The position numbers were made by a program, and so were the translations under genes. The notes beneath the pieces are model-generated. The model ran no database searches. It was given only the letters and a program-made list of their open reading frames with translations, and was not told the origin of the DNA. 64,000 bases of DNA from Chloracidobacterium sp. N (GTDB lineage Bacteria; Acidobacteriota; Blastocatellia; Chloracidobacteriales; Chloracidobacteriaceae): positions 1,765,819 to 1,829,818 of the forward strand of contig NZ_CP072642.1 in assembly GCF_018304765.1 (NCBI RefSeq). Direction: 5' to 3'. Positions within the stretch are counted from its first letter, which is position 1; each line of letters begins with the position of its first letter. Shown here one piece after another: positions 55,424 through 64,000 of this stretch.

Positions 55424-56005
55424 CTACTTCGGCTCATCCTCAGTCCCCAGAATGTCCTTCTCCGAAGCAAAAAACGTCGTGAGCTGGTAGCTGGCCTCGA
55501 TGGTCAGCTTCGGTGTCTGGGCGCTGGCCTGCCGGATTTCCACATCCGACACCCGGACGATGCGCTGGAGCGCTGCAATGTCGGCAAAAAGCTGGCCAAT
55601 CTGGTCGTACGTTGTACCGGCTTTGATACTGACCGGCTTCTCATAATAGAAGCCTCGCTTCTGAACGTTACCGGGACGGAATTCACGGACGACCGCCGAA
55701 CGCGCCTGCGCGATTCGCTGTAGCTGTGCCAGGGTTTCAGACAGGCGCACCTCTTCGGGGATGTTGGCCCGATACGCCTGCAGGTCACGCATGTATTCTT
55801 CGATCTTTTTCTTGTAGTCGTTGAGCTGCACGCGGACATTTTCCAGCTCGCGGACTTCAGCATCCAGTTTTTGTGCTTCCTTCTCATCCTTCTCGGCCTG
55901 GGCTCGCACGTCACTAAACAGGGTGAGGTCAATGAGGAAGCACACCACGAGAACCCCCAAAATGATGATGAGGATTTGCGCCCACAAAGGAATGCGATCA
56001 AGCAT
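55424..56005 (-). CDS. pilO: Type IV pilus assembly protein PilO
   Basis: The 193-residue protein has a single N-terminal membrane segment (residues 8-27), a coiled-coil stretch (about 35-75), then a ferredoxin-like periplasmic domain. The NIPEEVRLSETLAQLQRIA and YDQIGQLFADIAALQRIV segments are PilO-like. It pairs with PilN as the inner-membrane alignment complex. It starts 15 bp after the pilN stop. Confidence 0.9.
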   Translation of the reverse strand: MLDRIPLWAQILIIILGVLVVCFLIDLTLFSDVRAQAEKDEKEAQKLDAEVRELENVRVQLNDYKKKIEEYMRDLQAYRANIPEEVRLSETLAQLQRIAQARSAVVREFRPGNVQKRGFYYEKPVSIKAGTTYDQIGQLFADIAALQRIVRVSDVEIRQASAQTPKLTIEASYQLTTFFASEKDILGTEDEPK

Positions 56006-56020
56006 GGCGTGAACTCCTCG

Positions 56021-56677
56021 CTATTTTCCAGTTTGTGCCGCCTGGGCAGAACCCGGCGGTGCTGCCGGCTGAGGCGGGTTATAGTCACAGACGATTGTAA
56101 ATTTCAGTGACTGCTGCTCGGTCGCATCCGGCAGGGTTTGGCCCGTCTCCTGGAAGGTTGGGTTGACATTGGTGAAGAGACCGTTCGAGCGAAGTTCGAG
56201 CTGTTGTGCAAACTCGGTGATGATGTCCCGGTTTTTCTTTTCCCGGTCCTTTTCAGCCCGGTCCACGACGCCCTCGATGGTGACACTGTTACCCCGCAGA
56301 CTGATCCGCTCCAGCCGGACACCAGCAGGAATGCGCGCATTGACCTGAGACATCACCCCGACCGGGCCACGCCGCTCGGCATCAAGTTTTTTGATGATTT
56401 CCAGGCGTGTCTCCAGCAACTTTTTCTTTTTCTCATACTCATCCCGCTCTTTCTTGACCTGCTCCAGTTCGGCCTTTTGTTTCTTGGCCTGCTCCAGATG
56501 TTCCTTGGCCTTGCGGGCAAGATCGTTACTGTAAACACTGTCACCGAGGTAAAAGCCGAGCACCACCACGAGCGCAATGATCACCAGAATGATCTGCGCC
56601 ACCCCCCGGACAGGAGCGGGGGCAATGGTAGGTGTCGGCTCGCTAACCGCACTTGTGGCAAGATTGATTTTCGGCAT
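56021..56677 (-). CDS. pilN: Type IV pilus assembly protein PilN
   Basis: The 218-residue protein has a short cytoplasmic N-terminus, MPKINLATS, which resembles the INLLP peptide that PilM binds in other PilN proteins. A membrane segment (about 28-46), a long Lys/Glu coiled coil (50-95) and a ferredoxin-like domain (IPAGVRLERISLRGNSVTIEGVV) follow. ATG 56677 is preferred over TTG 56683. It lies 140 bp after the pilM stop and 15 bp before pilO. Confidence 0.9.
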   Translation of the reverse strand: MPKINLATSAVSEPTPTIAPAPVRGVAQIILVIIALVVVLGFYLGDSVYSNDLARKAKEHLEQAKKQKAELEQVKKERDEYEKKKKLLETRLEIIKKLDAERRGPVGVMSQVNARIPAGVRLERISLRGNSVTIEGVVDRAEKDREKKNRDIITEFAQQLELRSNGLFTNVNPTFQETGQTLPDATEQQSLKFTIVCDYNPPQPAAPPGSAQAAQTGK

Positions 56678-56817
56678 ATTCAAAATGTTCGTCAGCCGGC
56701 ATCAGATGCCCGACCGACTCCCTTTCTATCACGCCTGTGTCACGAGGCACGAGTTGGACCAGGTACGAACAAACTTTCCACGTGTTCCCCGGCTGGCTCC
56801 CCCTGCTGGCCGCAGCC

Positions 56818-57894
56818 CTACTGCCCGGGCGGACGCGCGGCCAGCCCGACCGCTACAGCCATCGTAGGTGACATTTCACGAATATACTCTTCATCAAATT
56901 TCCGCGGATTCACGATAATCCGGGAAGGGTTGAAAGCATTGAACCGCTCGACCGGAATCCCAAACCGTTCCGAGAAGGCAGACGTCAAACCGGATATTTT
57001 CGAGCTACCTCCGGCAACCAGCACCCGGTCTATAGGCGCCACATCCGACGAACTGGTGGCGCGCCAGAAGTCAATCGTTTTCTGAACTTCCATGGCGAGA
57101 ATGTCCGTCACCGAATCAATCAGCGACTGGGCATCGCTCGGCTGCAAACCATTGTCTGTCGGAACACCCCGTTTCAGGGCTTCGGCCTGCTCAAAGGTCA
57201 GCCCCAACTCTTTCTGGAGCAGATCGGTGTATTGATTGCCGCCGGCCGAAATATCACGGGTAAAGACCGAGTTTGAGCCCCGGACAATGTTGATGCTCGT
57301 CACAGTCGCACCCATATCGAGCAGCGCCACCGTGGCGGTCGGCATGGGCTGGTAGTTGACTTCGTAGGCGTTTTGCAGGGCAAAGGCATCCACGTCAATG
57401 ACGACCGGATTTCGCCCGGCCTGTGAAATGACCGTCGTATATTGGGCAATCTTGTCGCGCTTGCAGGCCACCAGCAGCACCTGCATGACACCACTGGCCG
57501 GATCGCGGCCCACGACGGAGTAATCCAGATTGACGTCCGTAATATCGAAGGGAATGTGCTGGTCGGCTTCCCACTGAATCCGTTCGGCCAGCTCATCATC
57601 GCTCATGTAGGAGACTTCAATTTTCTTGACGATGACCGAGTGCCCGGAGACCGACGTATGAACATCCCGGGCTTTGATGTTGTGCTCCCCCAAGAGGCGA
57701 CCGATGGCATCGCTGACGTGGTTGAGGTCAATGATGTGACCATCCACGATGGCATCGGGTATGAGATTGGCATGGCCGATGGCGATGAGTTCAAAGCCAT
57801 TTTTGAGCGGTTTGAGTTCCACCGCCTTGACGGCACTCGAACCGATGTCAATACCAACCGTGGTTTTGGCACTACCGAAACCCAGCAGTCCCAT
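56818..57894 (-). CDS. pilM: Type IV pilus assembly ATPase-fold protein PilM
   Basis: The 358-residue actin-like cytoplasmic protein has the phosphate-1 motif TVGIDIGSSAVKAVELK near residue 12, VALLDMGATVTSINIVRG (phosphate-2) near 195 and VLVAGGSSKISGL (adenosine motif) near 305. It binds the PilN N-terminus and couples cytoplasmic motors to the pilus complex. ATG 57894 (MGLLGFGSAKTTVG) follows a GGAGG ribosome site. It is the first gene of the pilMNOPQ operon. Confidence 0.94.
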   Translation of the reverse strand: MGLLGFGSAKTTVGIDIGSSAVKAVELKPLKNGFELIAIGHANLIPDAIVDGHIIDLNHVSDAIGRLLGEHNIKARDVHTSVSGHSVIVKKIEVSYMSDDELAERIQWEADQHIPFDITDVNLDYSVVGRDPASGVMQVLLVACKRDKIAQYTTVISQAGRNPVVIDVDAFALQNAYEVNYQPMPTATVALLDMGATVTSINIVRGSNSVFTRDISAGGNQYTDLLQKELGLTFEQAEALKRGVPTDNGLQPSDAQSLIDSVTDILAMEVQKTIDFWRATSSSDVAPIDRVLVAGGSSKISGLTSAFSERFGIPVERFNAFNPSRIIVNPRKFDEEYIREMSPTMAVAVGLAARPPGQ

Positions 57895-58376
57895 GGCAAA
57901 GCTACGGCCTCCATTTCTCGCAGGAGTGGGATAAATAAACAGCAAGCTTGGAAAAGACAGAATCCGGCCTGTCAGCAACCAAAGGCAATGACAGCGGCCA
58001 GCGGACCCGGCGCCAGCTCCGACCGCGGCTCAACGAATCTGTTTGCGCCACTGCGTCATGCATTCCAACGCACTCGTCACTTGTAGAGAAAACGTCAACC
58101 TGGCTCTGGAAAGCGCACGCCACGCAGTGCAAGCGATGTAAGCCTTGGAGCAAATGAGGGTACGCCCCGTGATGACAACTGCCCTGTTCTTTTGCGTGCC
58201 GTATGGTTATCACCACGCTCCCGGCACGTCAACCTCTTTTTGAGAAAGGTGTACGTGAAGACGATACAAAGTGCTGCACTTTCAACCAATTGGTGACGGC
58301 CCCCGGCCGGCTTCCCCCTCGCCGGTCTCCAGGTGGTTCATTGCACCCACGCCCCAAACGCACTAGAGTCGCGGGC
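57895..58376. other. Divergent intergenic region between pilM and the DUF3352-like gene
   Basis: These 482 bp must hold the pil operon promoter (reading left) and that of the gene at 58377 (reading right). Close to pilM a GGAGG ribosome site is clear, and an AT-rich TTTATTTAT stretch near 57930-57940 could be part of a -10 region. No confident hexamer pair, tRNA or small gene was found. Confidence 0.5.
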
Positions 58377-60203
58377 GTGAAGGCACGCACAGGGTCCTAC
58401 CTCACACGCCACGGTGGATGGTTTGCTCTTGGGCTGGCGCTGGTTGGGATGCTGCTCTGGATGCTGTGGCTGCGGCCGCAACCGGCGTCACCCGATCTGG
58501 CACGCTACAGCCCACGGGAGGCACTGGTCTTCATCGAAGCCGGTTCGCTGCCGGACGGACTGCGTCGCCTTGAAGAGCTGTCGTTCTGGAAAGACCTCAA
58601 ATCCGCTATTGGCACTCCCGGACAGTTCGAGGATGTCCTACACGGGGGCCGGCTCATCGAGTGGTTCGACATTGGCCCCGCGGAAGCACGCCTGCTGGCC
58701 CGCGCCCGCTGGGGGCTGATCGTGACGGGCATCACCGCCGAAGTCACGCCTCCCCCTGCGGCGGCCCCGTCAGACACGCCCGGCTCAAATCCGGGCAAGC
58801 CCGCGGCTCCGCCGTCTGCGGAGGGCGCGACGCTGGATGTGACGCCCCAACTGACGCTGTGCCTCGCCACCGGGCTGTCTGGGGCAGAACTCACCAGCCT
58901 CGCGCAGGAGCGGCTCCCGCTCGTGGCGCGCCGGCTGCTTGGCCCGGACCCGCAGCGTTCCGACCACGCTGATGCTGGCGGTCAGGTGCTGTGCTTTCGC
59001 TCGCCAGCGCGTCCTGAAGCGACACTCTGGGCGGCCACACGCGGCGACCTGCTCTTTCTGGCCAATCACGAAGCCGCCCTGCGGGCCTGTCTTGATGTCG
59101 CCGACGGCCGCCGACCGCCCCTTGCCGGAGTTCCCGCCTTTGAAGACGCCCGTCAAACGGTGCAAGGTCAATCGTCCTGGCTTTTTGCGTTCATCAATCC
59201 GGCAGGGCTGGAAGCCGCGCTTCGGCTCAGGCAGGGACTCCCCGGCGCTGGTGGCACTATCTCGGCCAACGGTCAGGAACAATCACTGCTGACGGCCCTG
59301 CTGACCGGACTTTCCAACGGACTGGGCTACAGCCTCGACGTTCAGGCGGGACAGGTCGTGGAGCGTTACCATCTGGCGCTGCACCCGAATATCGTCGCCG
59401 CCCTCCGGCCACATTTGCGTCCGGCGCTGGCGACGCCCCGTGTGGAGCGATTCCTGCCGCCGACCGGTGGACTGACGGCCGTCGGACTGGCACAACCGCT
59501 CACGGCGCTTGATCAGGTACAGCTTGCCCTTGCGGCCCGCAGCCCGGCTCCGGTGGCGTTTCTGAGCCGGGAGCTGGTGGTTGGACTGCGCGAACGCTAT
59601 GGGATTCGCCCCCAGGAAGCCCTCGATGACTTCCTTGGCGAGCAGTGGCTGGTGGTTGACCCCGGCCGCAGAACTCCAACCGCTCTGATTTTGGGCGTGC
59701 CAGTCCGTGACCGCACCCGTCTCCTGCCGACGCTGGACCGTTACCTGCGCGCGGATGGTGCCAGCATCGCCAACCTGAGTCTGGGCGCAACCGGTATCCC
59801 GCTGGCTGCGTCAACGCACCGGGACGGACGGGCGGCATGCTTTCTGGATGACTGGTTGTTTCTCGGCGAGCGCAGCGCCCTTGAACAGACGCTTCCCCAG
59901 GCCGTGGACGGTGCGCCACCGCAACCCGTCCGTTCCACATGGCACGGGACACCTGACGCCTTCCTGCACCGCGTCAACCAGCCAAGGGAAGACCTCGAAC
60001 GCGCCACGCTGGCGCTCATCGCCCTGACCCGCGCCGGCGAGGCCACGCCTTCCAGGCTGGGTGAACCGGCCATCCGGCGTGCCATCGAGCGCCAGCCACC
60101 GGCCACCGGCTACCTTCAGCTTCGGGACGATGGCTGCTTCGGTGAAATGCGCTCGCCGCTCGGCAATCTTGCGTATTTGACTTCGCTGTTCGACAGCCAG
60201 TGA
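58377..60203 (+). CDS. Membrane-anchored DUF3352-like protein
   Basis: The 608-residue protein starts with GTG at 58377 and has one N-terminal membrane anchor (about residues 15-34). A large extracytoplasmic region follows, beginning DLARYSPREALVFIEAGSLPDGLRRLEEL, which resembles the opening of DUF3352 proteins. A Pro/Ala-rich insert lies at about 125-150, and later blocks include FINPAGLEAALRL and LDDFLGEQWLVVDP. The function is unknown. It is divergent from the pilus operon and 56 bp upstream of rimO. An upstream in-frame start gives an unlikely 58-residue leader. Confidence 0.65.
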   Translation: MKARTGSYLTRHGGWFALGLALVGMLLWMLWLRPQPASPDLARYSPREALVFIEAGSLPDGLRRLEELSFWKDLKSAIGTPGQFEDVLHGGRLIEWFDIGPAEARLLARARWGLIVTGITAEVTPPPAAAPSDTPGSNPGKPAAPPSAEGATLDVTPQLTLCLATGLSGAELTSLAQERLPLVARRLLGPDPQRSDHADAGGQVLCFRSPARPEATLWAATRGDLLFLANHEAALRACLDVADGRRPPLAGVPAFEDARQTVQGQSSWLFAFINPAGLEAALRLRQGLPGAGGTISANGQEQSLLTALLTGLSNGLGYSLDVQAGQVVERYHLALHPNIVAALRPHLRPALATPRVERFLPPTGGLTAVGLAQPLTALDQVQLALAARSPAPVAFLSRELVVGLRERYGIRPQEALDDFLGEQWLVVDPGRRTPTALILGVPVRDRTRLLPTLDRYLRADGASIANLSLGATGIPLAASTHRDGRAACFLDDWLFLGERSALEQTLPQAVDGAPPQPVRSTWHGTPDAFLHRVNQPREDLERATLALIALTRAGEATPSRLGEPAIRRAIERQPPATGYLQLRDDGCFGEMRSPLGNLAYLTSLFDSQ

Positions 60204-60259
60204 CGTAAGCTACAGGCTTTGACATCCATCCCGGTCAACGGAAAGGCGCACCTGACATC

Positions 60260-61672
60260 ATGACAGCTCCCAAACCAAGCCTTGGTATGGTCAGCCTGGG
60301 CTGTCCCAAAAATCTGGTTGATAGTGAAGTCATGCTCGGCCTGGCCGCGCAAAGCGGCTATGCCCTCACCGACGATGCCGGTAGCGCCGATGTCATCGTC
60401 GTCAACACCTGCGGCTTCATTGAAGCGGCCAAGCAGGAATCCATAGACACCATCCTGGAGATGGCGGCGCTCAAGGCCGAACGGCCAGGACGGCGACTCA
60501 TCGTGGCCGGATGTCTGGTCGAGCGTTACCGCCAGCAACTGCCGGCAGAACTCCCGGAAGTGGATGCCTTCATCGGCACGAATGAACTGGAGCAACTGCC
60601 ACATCTGCTCCGTACGCCTGCGGCCACCGTCACGCCCCGGCCGGTCGTGCTTCGTCCACGAGGCGGCGTCCCCCAGCGCGAGCGTACGCGGCCGGACGCT
60701 GATTATCTCTACAGCGAGACCACCCCGCGCCAACGGACCACCCCCCGGCACTATGCCTACGTCAAGATTGCCGAGGGCTGTGACCATCCCTGCGCGTTTT
60801 GCTCCATTCCGCAGATGCGCGGCAATTTGCGCAGCCGGCGCATCGGCTCGATTCTCGCCGAAGTCGAACGCCTGGCAGAGGAAGGCGTCCGGGAAATCAT
60901 CCTCATCGGACAGGATACGACAAGCTACGGGGAAGACCTGGGGCTGAAACACGGACTGGCCGACCTGCTGCGCGCCCTGGCGCAAGTACAGGGCATCACC
61001 TGGATACGGTTTCTCTACGCCTATCCCACCCGCATCAGCGACGCGCTGCTCGATGTATTGGCCAGCGAACCAAAGCTCTGCCCCTACATTGACATGCCGC
61101 TCCAGCATGCGGCGACCCGGATGCTGCACGCCATGCGCCGGCCCGGTTCACGGTCGTTTATGGAAAAACTCATTGCGCGCATCCGTGAGCGGGTGCCGGG
61201 GGTTGCCCTGCGGACGACCTTCATCGTTGGCTACCCCGGCGAAACTCAGGCGGATTTCGAGGTGCTGCTTGACTTCTGCGCAGCCCAGGCTTTCGACTGG
61301 GTCGGCGTCTTTACCTACTCCGACGAGGACGGCACGCCAGCCTTTGACCTGCCGGACAAAGTGCCCTCCCGCACGGCCGAAGCCCGTCGGGCAAAGCTGA
61401 TGCGGTTGCAGGCACGACTCTCCAAACAGCGTCTCAGGCAGTTCAAACGCCGTGTCGTCGAAGTGTTGTTTGAAGGGCCTTCTGACGACAGCGACCTGAT
61501 CTGGCAGGGCCGGATGGCCACCCAGGCGCCGGGCATTGACGGGCGGGTGCTCATTACCGACGCGCCGGAAGGCTTCGCGCCGCCACAACCGGGCGACCTC
61601 GTCCACGTGGAGATTACAGCCACCCATACCTACGACCTCGTGGGGCGCATCGTCGCCAATCACCGGGCTTGA
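60260..61672 (+). CDS. rimO: Ribosomal protein S12 methylthiotransferase
   Basis: The 470-residue radical-SAM enzyme adds a methylthio group to the conserved Asp of S12. The N-terminal UPF0004 domain has cluster cysteines in LGCPKNLVDSE, VNTCGFIE and AGCLVERY. The radical-SAM CxxxCxxC is in GCDHPCAFCSIP near residue 175, and the end forms a TRAM domain (residues about 400-470). Its target motif is intact in rpsL of this window. It lies 6 bp before the asparaginase gene. Confidence 0.96.
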   Translation: MTAPKPSLGMVSLGCPKNLVDSEVMLGLAAQSGYALTDDAGSADVIVVNTCGFIEAAKQESIDTILEMAALKAERPGRRLIVAGCLVERYRQQLPAELPEVDAFIGTNELEQLPHLLRTPAATVTPRPVVLRPRGGVPQRERTRPDADYLYSETTPRQRTTPRHYAYVKIAEGCDHPCAFCSIPQMRGNLRSRRIGSILAEVERLAEEGVREIILIGQDTTSYGEDLGLKHGLADLLRALAQVQGITWIRFLYAYPTRISDALLDVLASEPKLCPYIDMPLQHAATRMLHAMRRPGSRSFMEKLIARIRERVPGVALRTTFIVGYPGETQADFEVLLDFCAAQAFDWVGVFTYSDEDGTPAFDLPDKVPSRTAEARRAKLMRLQARLSKQRLRQFKRRVVEVLFEGPSDDSDLIWQGRMATQAPGIDGRVLITDAPEGFAPPQPGDLVHVEITATHTYDLVGRIVANHRA

Positions 61673-61678
61673 AACTTC

Positions 61679-62737
61679 ATGCCGGCACATCCTTCATCGC
61701 CACATCAGGCATCGCCAAATCAGGGCGCACCGGTTCTCGTCGAAGTCTGGCGCGGCTCAGCCGTGGAGTCGCGTCACCGGGGCGCCATCGTGGCCGCGAC
61801 CGCCACCGGACAGATTGTGGCCGCCGTAGGCGATCCGAACTGGCTCTGTTTCCTGCGCTCGGCGGCCAAGCCTTTTCAGGCCATGGCCGTACTCCGCACC
61901 GGCGCCGCCGAACGCTTTGCTCTCACCACGCGCGAACTGGCCATCATGGCCGCTTCACACAATGGCGAGCCGGAACATACGGCCGTCGTTGCCGGATTGC
62001 TCAGCCGACTGGGACTTACGGCAGACGCGCTCCGGTGCGGCACGCATCCGCCGTTCAACCGCGCTGCGGCCCGCCGCCTTGCCGGGGTCACCATCACGGC
62101 ATTGCACAACAACTGTTCCGGCAAACACGCCGGCATGCTGGCTGGCTGTCTCGCAGCCGGTTTTGCGACCGCGGATTACGATGCTCCGACACACCCGCTT
62201 CAGACTGAAATTGCCAACACCATCGCCACGATGTGCAACGTGGCAGTGGGAGCCATGCCCCGTGGCCTGGATGGCTGCACAGTGCCTACCTGGGCCGTGC
62301 CACTCCAGAACCTGGCCGTTGGTTATGCCCGGCTCTTTGCCCATTCCCCTTACCCGGAGGAAAGCCGGCGGGTGGCGACGGCCATGCTGGCGCATCCCGA
62401 ACTCATCGGCGGAACCGAGCGCATTGACACGGACCTGATGCGCGCCGTACCGGGGCACCTGCTCTCGAAGGTCGGCGCGGAAGGTGTCCACGCTGTTGCC
62501 GTCCCGGCGAGCGATCGCTTTCCCGATGCGCTTGGTCTAGCAGTCAAGATTGAGGATGGCGACAGCTTCCGCGCCCGCAATACGGTCGTACTGGAGGTGC
62601 TCCGGCACCTGGAGCTGCTCGGTGCTCAGCCGTACGCGGCGCTCATGGCAAAGTACAGCCAGCCCATTCTGACCCACCGCCAACAACCGGCCGGTGAACT
62701 GCGCGCCGTGTTTCAGCTCACCCAGGCCACCCCGTAG
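61679..62737 (+). CDS. Type II asparaginase (Rhizobium AnsA/ReAII family)
   Basis: The 352-residue protein belongs to the asparaginase family unrelated to E. coli AnsA/AnsB. It has the Ser-Lys motif in LRSAAKPFQAM (near residue 60), SHNGEPEHTAVV, the CGTHPPFNR segment and NNCSGKHAGML with the zinc/catalytic Cys and Lys. It hydrolyses asparagine to aspartate and ammonia, probably in the cytoplasm. It starts 6 bp after rimO and converges on the LptA/C-like gene with a 4-bp gap. Confidence 0.92.
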   Translation: MPAHPSSPHQASPNQGAPVLVEVWRGSAVESRHRGAIVAATATGQIVAAVGDPNWLCFLRSAAKPFQAMAVLRTGAAERFALTTRELAIMAASHNGEPEHTAVVAGLLSRLGLTADALRCGTHPPFNRAAARRLAGVTITALHNNCSGKHAGMLAGCLAAGFATADYDAPTHPLQTEIANTIATMCNVAVGAMPRGLDGCTVPTWAVPLQNLAVGYARLFAHSPYPEESRRVATAMLAHPELIGGTERIDTDLMRAVPGHLLSKVGAEGVHAVAVPASDRFPDALGLAVKIEDGDSFRARNTVVLEVLRHLELLGAQPYAALMAKYSQPILTHRQQPAGELRAVFQLTQATP

Positions 62738-62741
62738 AAAC

Positions 62742-64000
62742 CTATGGCTTGGGCTGGTAGGTCGTGCGGATGCGCTGACCTTTCGCGCCGCCTGAAGCCC
62801 GGACACTCCCTTCTGATTTGACGAAGGAAATCTCCGGTGCCACGGACACCCCGCGCTCGACATCCTCGACCCGGGCGAGATTGCCAACCACCACGTAGCG
62901 GTCGTCGGCCGCTGTGTACCGGGCGAGATCGCCCGTCACCCGGCGGCCGGGCTGGACGATGACCACCTGATTGGTGGCCGTCAGGCGCTCCAGCCGGTTC
63001 TCACGCGCAGCCAGCTCGATTTCGACTTCCCCGGCTGTCAGCGTCGTGTCGCTCTGCGTCAACCTGACATCTCCGGTGTAGCGCGCCCGCCGCTCCACAT
63101 CGCTGTAGGTAAAGGTCTGCGCCGTACCAAACACCGGGGCATCTTCGGGAGTGGATGCAGCTTTTGGTGAGGCAGGACGGGCCAGGCGGTAAAAGGCCGT
63201 GGAGACGTGCCCGGTTGCCGTCAGGCGGCGGTCAGCCTTGAACAGTTCCAACCGGTCGCCACGTACGAAGCTGTCTCCCTGCCAGCAGCGCGCTTCGCCG
63301 GTGAAGACGGCCCGCTGTGGTTCGACCTGCGCTTCCTGCGCCGTGATGAAAACAGGTGCCATTGGCTGCCCGAACATCCCCGTGTTGCCGGTCTGGCGGG
63401 CTTCGTAGTACGTCGTACGCACGTCGCCGCGCGCCACATGGGAGCGTGCCGCCGTGGACAGGTCGAGTTCCCGGGCCTCTGCCCGCAAGGTCTCGTCCCA
63501 TACGACCGGACGCTTTTCACGACCGCGCAACTCGACGACTTCCTGCGCCCGAAGAAATGTGGCCTGCTCGGCCCGCGCCTGGCGTGGACCTTCCTCGAAA
63601 GCCACCTGGCCGGTTTGCACAATACGGACCAGCTCGCCCTGCGCTGCATCAAACGTGGCTTCCGCCCGATCACTCGTCGTCCGGCGGGGAATCCGCAGTG
63701 AGTTGTCCAGCGCCGGCTCGGCCCGCATCTCGACGCCGCCGGTGGCTGTACAGGTCTGCACTTTTCCGTCGGGGTAAAAGTCTGCCGTGAGACGTGGTGC
63801 GCGGAGGATTTTGCTTTCGCTGCGCGGCGTCGGTGCCAGTGGCGCTACGGTCAGGACGGCAGCCCCATCCGCCTCGGCGCTCTGCATGACCTGTCCCCCC
63901 GGCGCAAAAGTCACGCGCAGCGTGTCGGATTGAAGGTTTTTCCGCTCCGGCGTCCGGCCAGCCGTGGTACTGACCGGCTCAATGTGCAGGTGCGCGTTGC
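62742..64000 (-). CDS. LPS-export OstA/LptA-LptC-like protein, C-terminal part (cut by window edge)
   Basis: The minus-strand frame is open from the stop at 62742 through base 63998 with no stop, so the gene starts beyond the window. The 418 visible residues contain repeated beta-strand units of the OstA/LptA jelly-roll type, for example RARYTGDVRLTQSDTTLTAGEVEIEL, VARGDVRTTYYEA and LTATGHVSTAFYR. The proteins of this fold bridge lipid A transport across the periplasm. The visible length already exceeds a single LptA (about 185 residues), so it may be an LptC-LptA fusion or a longer acidobacterial form. A GTG at 63914 is not taken as the start. Confidence 0.78.
   Translation of the reverse strand, partial: NAHLHIEPVSTTAGRTPERKNLQSDTLRVTFAPGGQVMQSAEADGAAVLTVAPLAPTPRSESKILRAPRLTADFYPDGKVQTCTATGGVEMRAEPALDNSLRIPRRTTSDRAEATFDAAQGELVRIVQTGQVAFEEGPRQARAEQATFLRAQEVVELRGREKRPVVWDETLRAEARELDLSTAARSHVARGDVRTTYYEARQTGNTGMFGQPMAPVFITAQEAQVEPQRAVFTGEARCWQGDSFVRGDRLELFKADRRLTATGHVSTAFYRLARPASPKAASTPEDAPVFGTAQTFTYSDVERRARYTGDVRLTQSDTTLTAGEVEIELAARENRLERLTATNQVVIVQPGRRVTGDLARYTAADDRYVVVGNLARVEDVERGVSVAPEISFVKSEGSVRASGGAKGQRIRTTYQPKP

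Overview
The window reads as chromosome from a GC-rich, compact, Gram-negative chlorophototroph. bchC and bchZ (bacteriochlorophyll synthesis) sit beside hemA, a futalosine-pathway mqnA, a type IV pilus operon and an LPS-export gene. This combination, with large secreted proteases and nucleases and a bacterial serpin, fits a phototrophic acidobacterium such as Chloracidobacterium. The taxon is an inference from gene content, since no 16S rRNA gene is present. No tRNA, rRNA, CRISPR array, insertion sequence or phage gene was found.

Layout. 1-5200 (minus strand) is the str operon running into the S10 operon: rpsL, rpsG, fusA, tuf, rpsJ, rplC (cut by the window edge), with a good sigma-70 type promoter at about 5141-5170. 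5.6-12.6 kb holds an orphan ABC ATPase, an ADP-ribosylglycohydrolase-like protein with an altered metal site, a hemX-like/hemA/FAD-oxidoreductase run, and a def-mqnA pair. 12.7-19.3 kb holds two MFS transporters, an exported serpin, a MacB/FtsX-type permease and a PIN-TRAM protein. 19.2-21.6 kb is a tightly coupled three-gene cluster: type III polyketide synthase, a His/Glu-rich membrane protein and a UbiG-like methyltransferase. This is the best candidate here for an undescribed biosynthetic system. 21.7-24.3 kb has a small charged protein, a class C beta-lactamase-like serine hydrolase and MltG.

24.5-41.2 kb is dominated by three giant secreted proteins on the minus strand: an S8 peptidase and two tandem ExeM-like nucleases. 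Between the peptidase and the first nuclease lies a plus-strand block of fmt, DUF309, DUF486 and TPR genes. All three giants end in one related module of about 210 residues. The middle gene is a mosaic: its body matches the downstream nuclease, and its tail plus terminator match the peptidase.

41.7-49.8 kb (plus strand) holds a YbjN-like exported protein, short-form hisG, leuS, bchC, bchZ and a glutathionylspermidine-synthase-like ATP-grasp protein. 49.8-57.9 kb (minus strand) holds an aldo/keto reductase with a large insertion and the pilMNOPQ operon, whose last gene is a Roadblock/LC7 protein overlapping pilQ by 4 bp. 58.4-64 kb holds a DUF3352-like membrane-anchored protein, rimO, a type II (Rhizobium-type) asparaginase and the C-terminal part of an LptA/LptC (OstA-like) protein that runs off the right edge.

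Together these genes cover translation, tetrapyrrole and bacteriochlorophyll supply (hemA feeding bchC/bchZ), menaquinone, envelope biogenesis, surface motility and a large extracellular hydrolase output. Genes are packed closely, with many 1-4 bp stop/start overlaps and several convergent genes whose 3' ends touch or overlap.
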